In this document: in pieces, positions 62,794 through 64,000 of the stretch
Position numbering within the stretch: position 1 is the stretch's first letter
Layout of the letters: each line of letters opens with the position of its first letter
Origin: an uncultured Porphyromonadaceae bacterium
GTDB taxonomy: Bacteria > Bacteroidota > Bacteroidia > Bacteroidales > Muribaculaceae
Length of the DNA stretch: 64,000 nucleotides
Direction: 5' to 3'
NCBI GenBank assembly: GCA_902491625.1
Contig: CABUIO010000010.1
Location: forward strand, 3,959 to 67,958
Translations under genes and position numbers: made by a program
Notes under the pieces: model-generated
Seen by the model: only the letters and a program-made list of their open reading frames with translations
Database searches by the model: none
What the model was told of the DNA's origin: nothing

Positions 62794-63948
62794 ATGAACA
62801 ACAAGAATAAGATGGAGGGGAGCGGCGAGTTCCGGTATTTTGCTTTTATCAGCTACAGTTCGAAGGATCTGAGGTGGGGCAAGAGGTTGCAACGGAAGCT
62901 GGAAGGCTTCCGGATGCCGGCGACGCTGTGCAGCGAGCGCGGTTGGAAGCGCAAGCCGATGGATCCGACTTTCTTTGCGCCATACGACATTCAGCCGGGC
63001 GACCTTTCGGAGGAGATAAAGTCGCGTCTAAGGGCGTCGCGCAATCTGATTGTGGTCTGTTCGCCGGCGTCGGCACAGTCGGAGTGGGTGGGCAACGAGA
63101 TCGCCTATTTCCATGAGCTCGGCCGCGACAAGGACATCTATTTCTTCATCATCGAAGGTGTACCCCACAGCGGCGATCCCGCGACGGAGTGTTTCAATCC
63201 GATCACAAAAGAGCTTGACATTCCGGAGATCCTTGGCGTCAACATCCATGAGAAGATTTTCCGCTGGTCGTGGATGAACCGCGAGCGTGCGTATCTGCAA
63301 CTCATTTCGAAGATGCTCGGCGTGGAGTTCGACACGCTCTGGCGCCGCCATCGCCGCCGCATGGTGCGCAACGCCGTGCTGTGGGCTGTCGGATGCGTGG
63401 CAGTTGCCGCTGCGTTCACGACATTATGGCTCAACATGCAGCCGGTCGATGTGGCGGTAAGTCTCAACGAGTCTTCGGAGCCGAACGCCGCGCTGCCGCC
63501 GCTCCACGACGCCGCGATCACCCTTTCCGTAGGTGACGAGACGAAGAGGGACTCTATCCGCAGTCTCGCCGACGTCGCGTCGTTCGTCAACATTCCGCAC
63601 AAATATCTCGGCAAGGAAGCGCACATCACGCTGCTTTGCGAGGATTATTTCCCTGTCGACACCGTGGTAACGCTCACGAAGGATGTCACGGTCAACGTGC
63701 GCCGCGATCCTGCGGTCTACGGTGAGATCCGCGCAGAGGTTTTCGACACAGTAAGATATGAGAGCGTTCCGGACATCGACGTCACGATCGGACGTTGGAA
63801 TCTTCGCTCGGACGCCGAGGGCGTCGTGAGGCTGACGGTGCCTTTGGCGGAGCAACAGCGATCATACAAAGTCACGATTCCTTCGCGGGGCGTCACGACC
63901 ACACTTCTGATGCCTCGGGGTGAAAACGACATTATCCCCATAAAATAG
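62794..63948 (+). CDS. Membrane-anchored TIR-domain protein with extracytoplasmic C-terminal domain
   Basis: A 384-residue protein. The N-terminal TIR domain (about residues 13-150) has FAFISYSSKDLRWGKRL, DLSEEIKSRLRASRNLIVVCS and SEWVGNEIAYF, where Glu102 is at the position of the NADase catalytic glutamate. A basic stretch (WRRHRRRM) precedes one membrane helix (about 193-213), and the remaining ~170 residues form two beta-rich domains, the second carboxypeptidase-regulatory-like (VFDTVRYESVPDIDVTIGRWNLRSDAEGVVRL). ATG 62794 is chosen over a TTG inside the -7 box. Possibly an immune or signalling effector; no partner enzyme is adjacent except the TPR gene. Confidence 0.82.
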   Translation: MNNKNKMEGSGEFRYFAFISYSSKDLRWGKRLQRKLEGFRMPATLCSERGWKRKPMDPTFFAPYDIQPGDLSEEIKSRLRASRNLIVVCSPASAQSEWVGNEIAYFHELGRDKDIYFFIIEGVPHSGDPATECFNPITKELDIPEILGVNIHEKIFRWSWMNRERAYLQLISKMLGVEFDTLWRRHRRRMVRNAVLWAVGCVAVAAAFTTLWLNMQPVDVAVSLNESSEPNAALPPLHDAAITLSVGDETKRDSIRSLADVASFVNIPHKYLGKEAHITLLCEDYFPVDTVVTLTKDVTVNVRRDPAVYGEIRAEVFDTVRYESVPDIDVTIGRWNLRSDAEGVVRLTVPLAEQQRSYKVTIPSRGVTTTLLMPRGENDIIPIK

Positions 63949-64000
63949 GAACATTCAGAAAATAGCTAACTGATTATTTGTCAGATTGGTAGATTTTTAT

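Overview
The window is typical chromosomal DNA of a gut-type Bacteroidota, order Bacteroidales; Muribaculaceae-like is my inference. Supporting signs are promoters with a TAnnTTTG -7 box and a TTG/TTTG -33 box 19-20 bp upstream, no clear Shine-Dalgarno sites, SusC/SusD pairs, C-terminal T9SS-like sorting tails, the ftsX-DUF3098-uppP-truB-queA operon, GldE, DUF2851 and DUF6377 proteins, and a Bacteroidetes-type myo-inositol phosphate synthase. No phage, conjugative module or CRISPR array is visible.

Layout. 1-7.1 kb: the N-terminal part of a PpiD/SurA-like foldase, two abutting MITE-like elements, a Crp-family regulator and a 1551-residue secreted repeat protein. 7.1-9.5 kb: metK behind a SAM-II-type riboswitch, and nudC. 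9.6-19.6 kb: pdxA followed by a tightly packed, often overlapping run of lipid-headgroup genes (NTP transferase, ATP-grasp protein, PgpA, GtrA flippase-like, two CDP-alcohol phosphatidyltransferases, an Aur1-like PAP2 protein, an acyltransferase, a HAD protein) ending with myo-inositol-1-phosphate synthase. I read this as an inositol-lipid assembly island. 19.6-27.3 kb: a 325-bp MITE, two paralogous ECF sigma factors, and between them an envelope set (divIC, coaX, outer-membrane barrel, lptC, gldE). 27.3-36.2 kb: minus-strand housekeeping genes (yraN family, trmD, lipoprotein, barrel, queA, truB, uppP, DUF3098, ftsX), then GH97 and ogt. 36.3-39.6 kb: a membrane-protein/winged-helix operon with two identical palindromic operators, a CAU tRNA, DUF2851, and a possible orphan small RNA. 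39.6-55.4 kb: a polysaccharide utilisation locus with a DUF6377 regulator candidate, two GH3, GH5, GH128, a small binding-type protein, SusC and SusD, most likely for a beta-1,3-linked glucan. 55.7-64 kb: a second giant secreted repeat protein (paralogue of the one at 2.3 kb), a coiled-coil/TPR protein, a complex non-coding inverted-repeat region, and a membrane-anchored TIR-domain protein whose promoter closely matches that of the TPR gene.

How the genes may work together. The inositol island could make myo-inositol-1-phosphate, attach it to a lipid through CDP-alcohol chemistry, dephosphorylate it, and possibly transfer phosphoinositol to ceramide through the Aur1-like enzyme. In the glycan locus, SusCD would import glucan oligosaccharides made by the surface GH128 and GH5 enzymes, and the GH3 enzymes would finish them. 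The most notable features are the inositol island with its ATP-grasp and Aur1-like members, the MITE family with covarying hairpins, the double-operator winged-helix circuit, the SAM-II element, the orphan sRNA candidate and the TIR/TPR pair. All family calls were made by reading motifs; no database search was possible.
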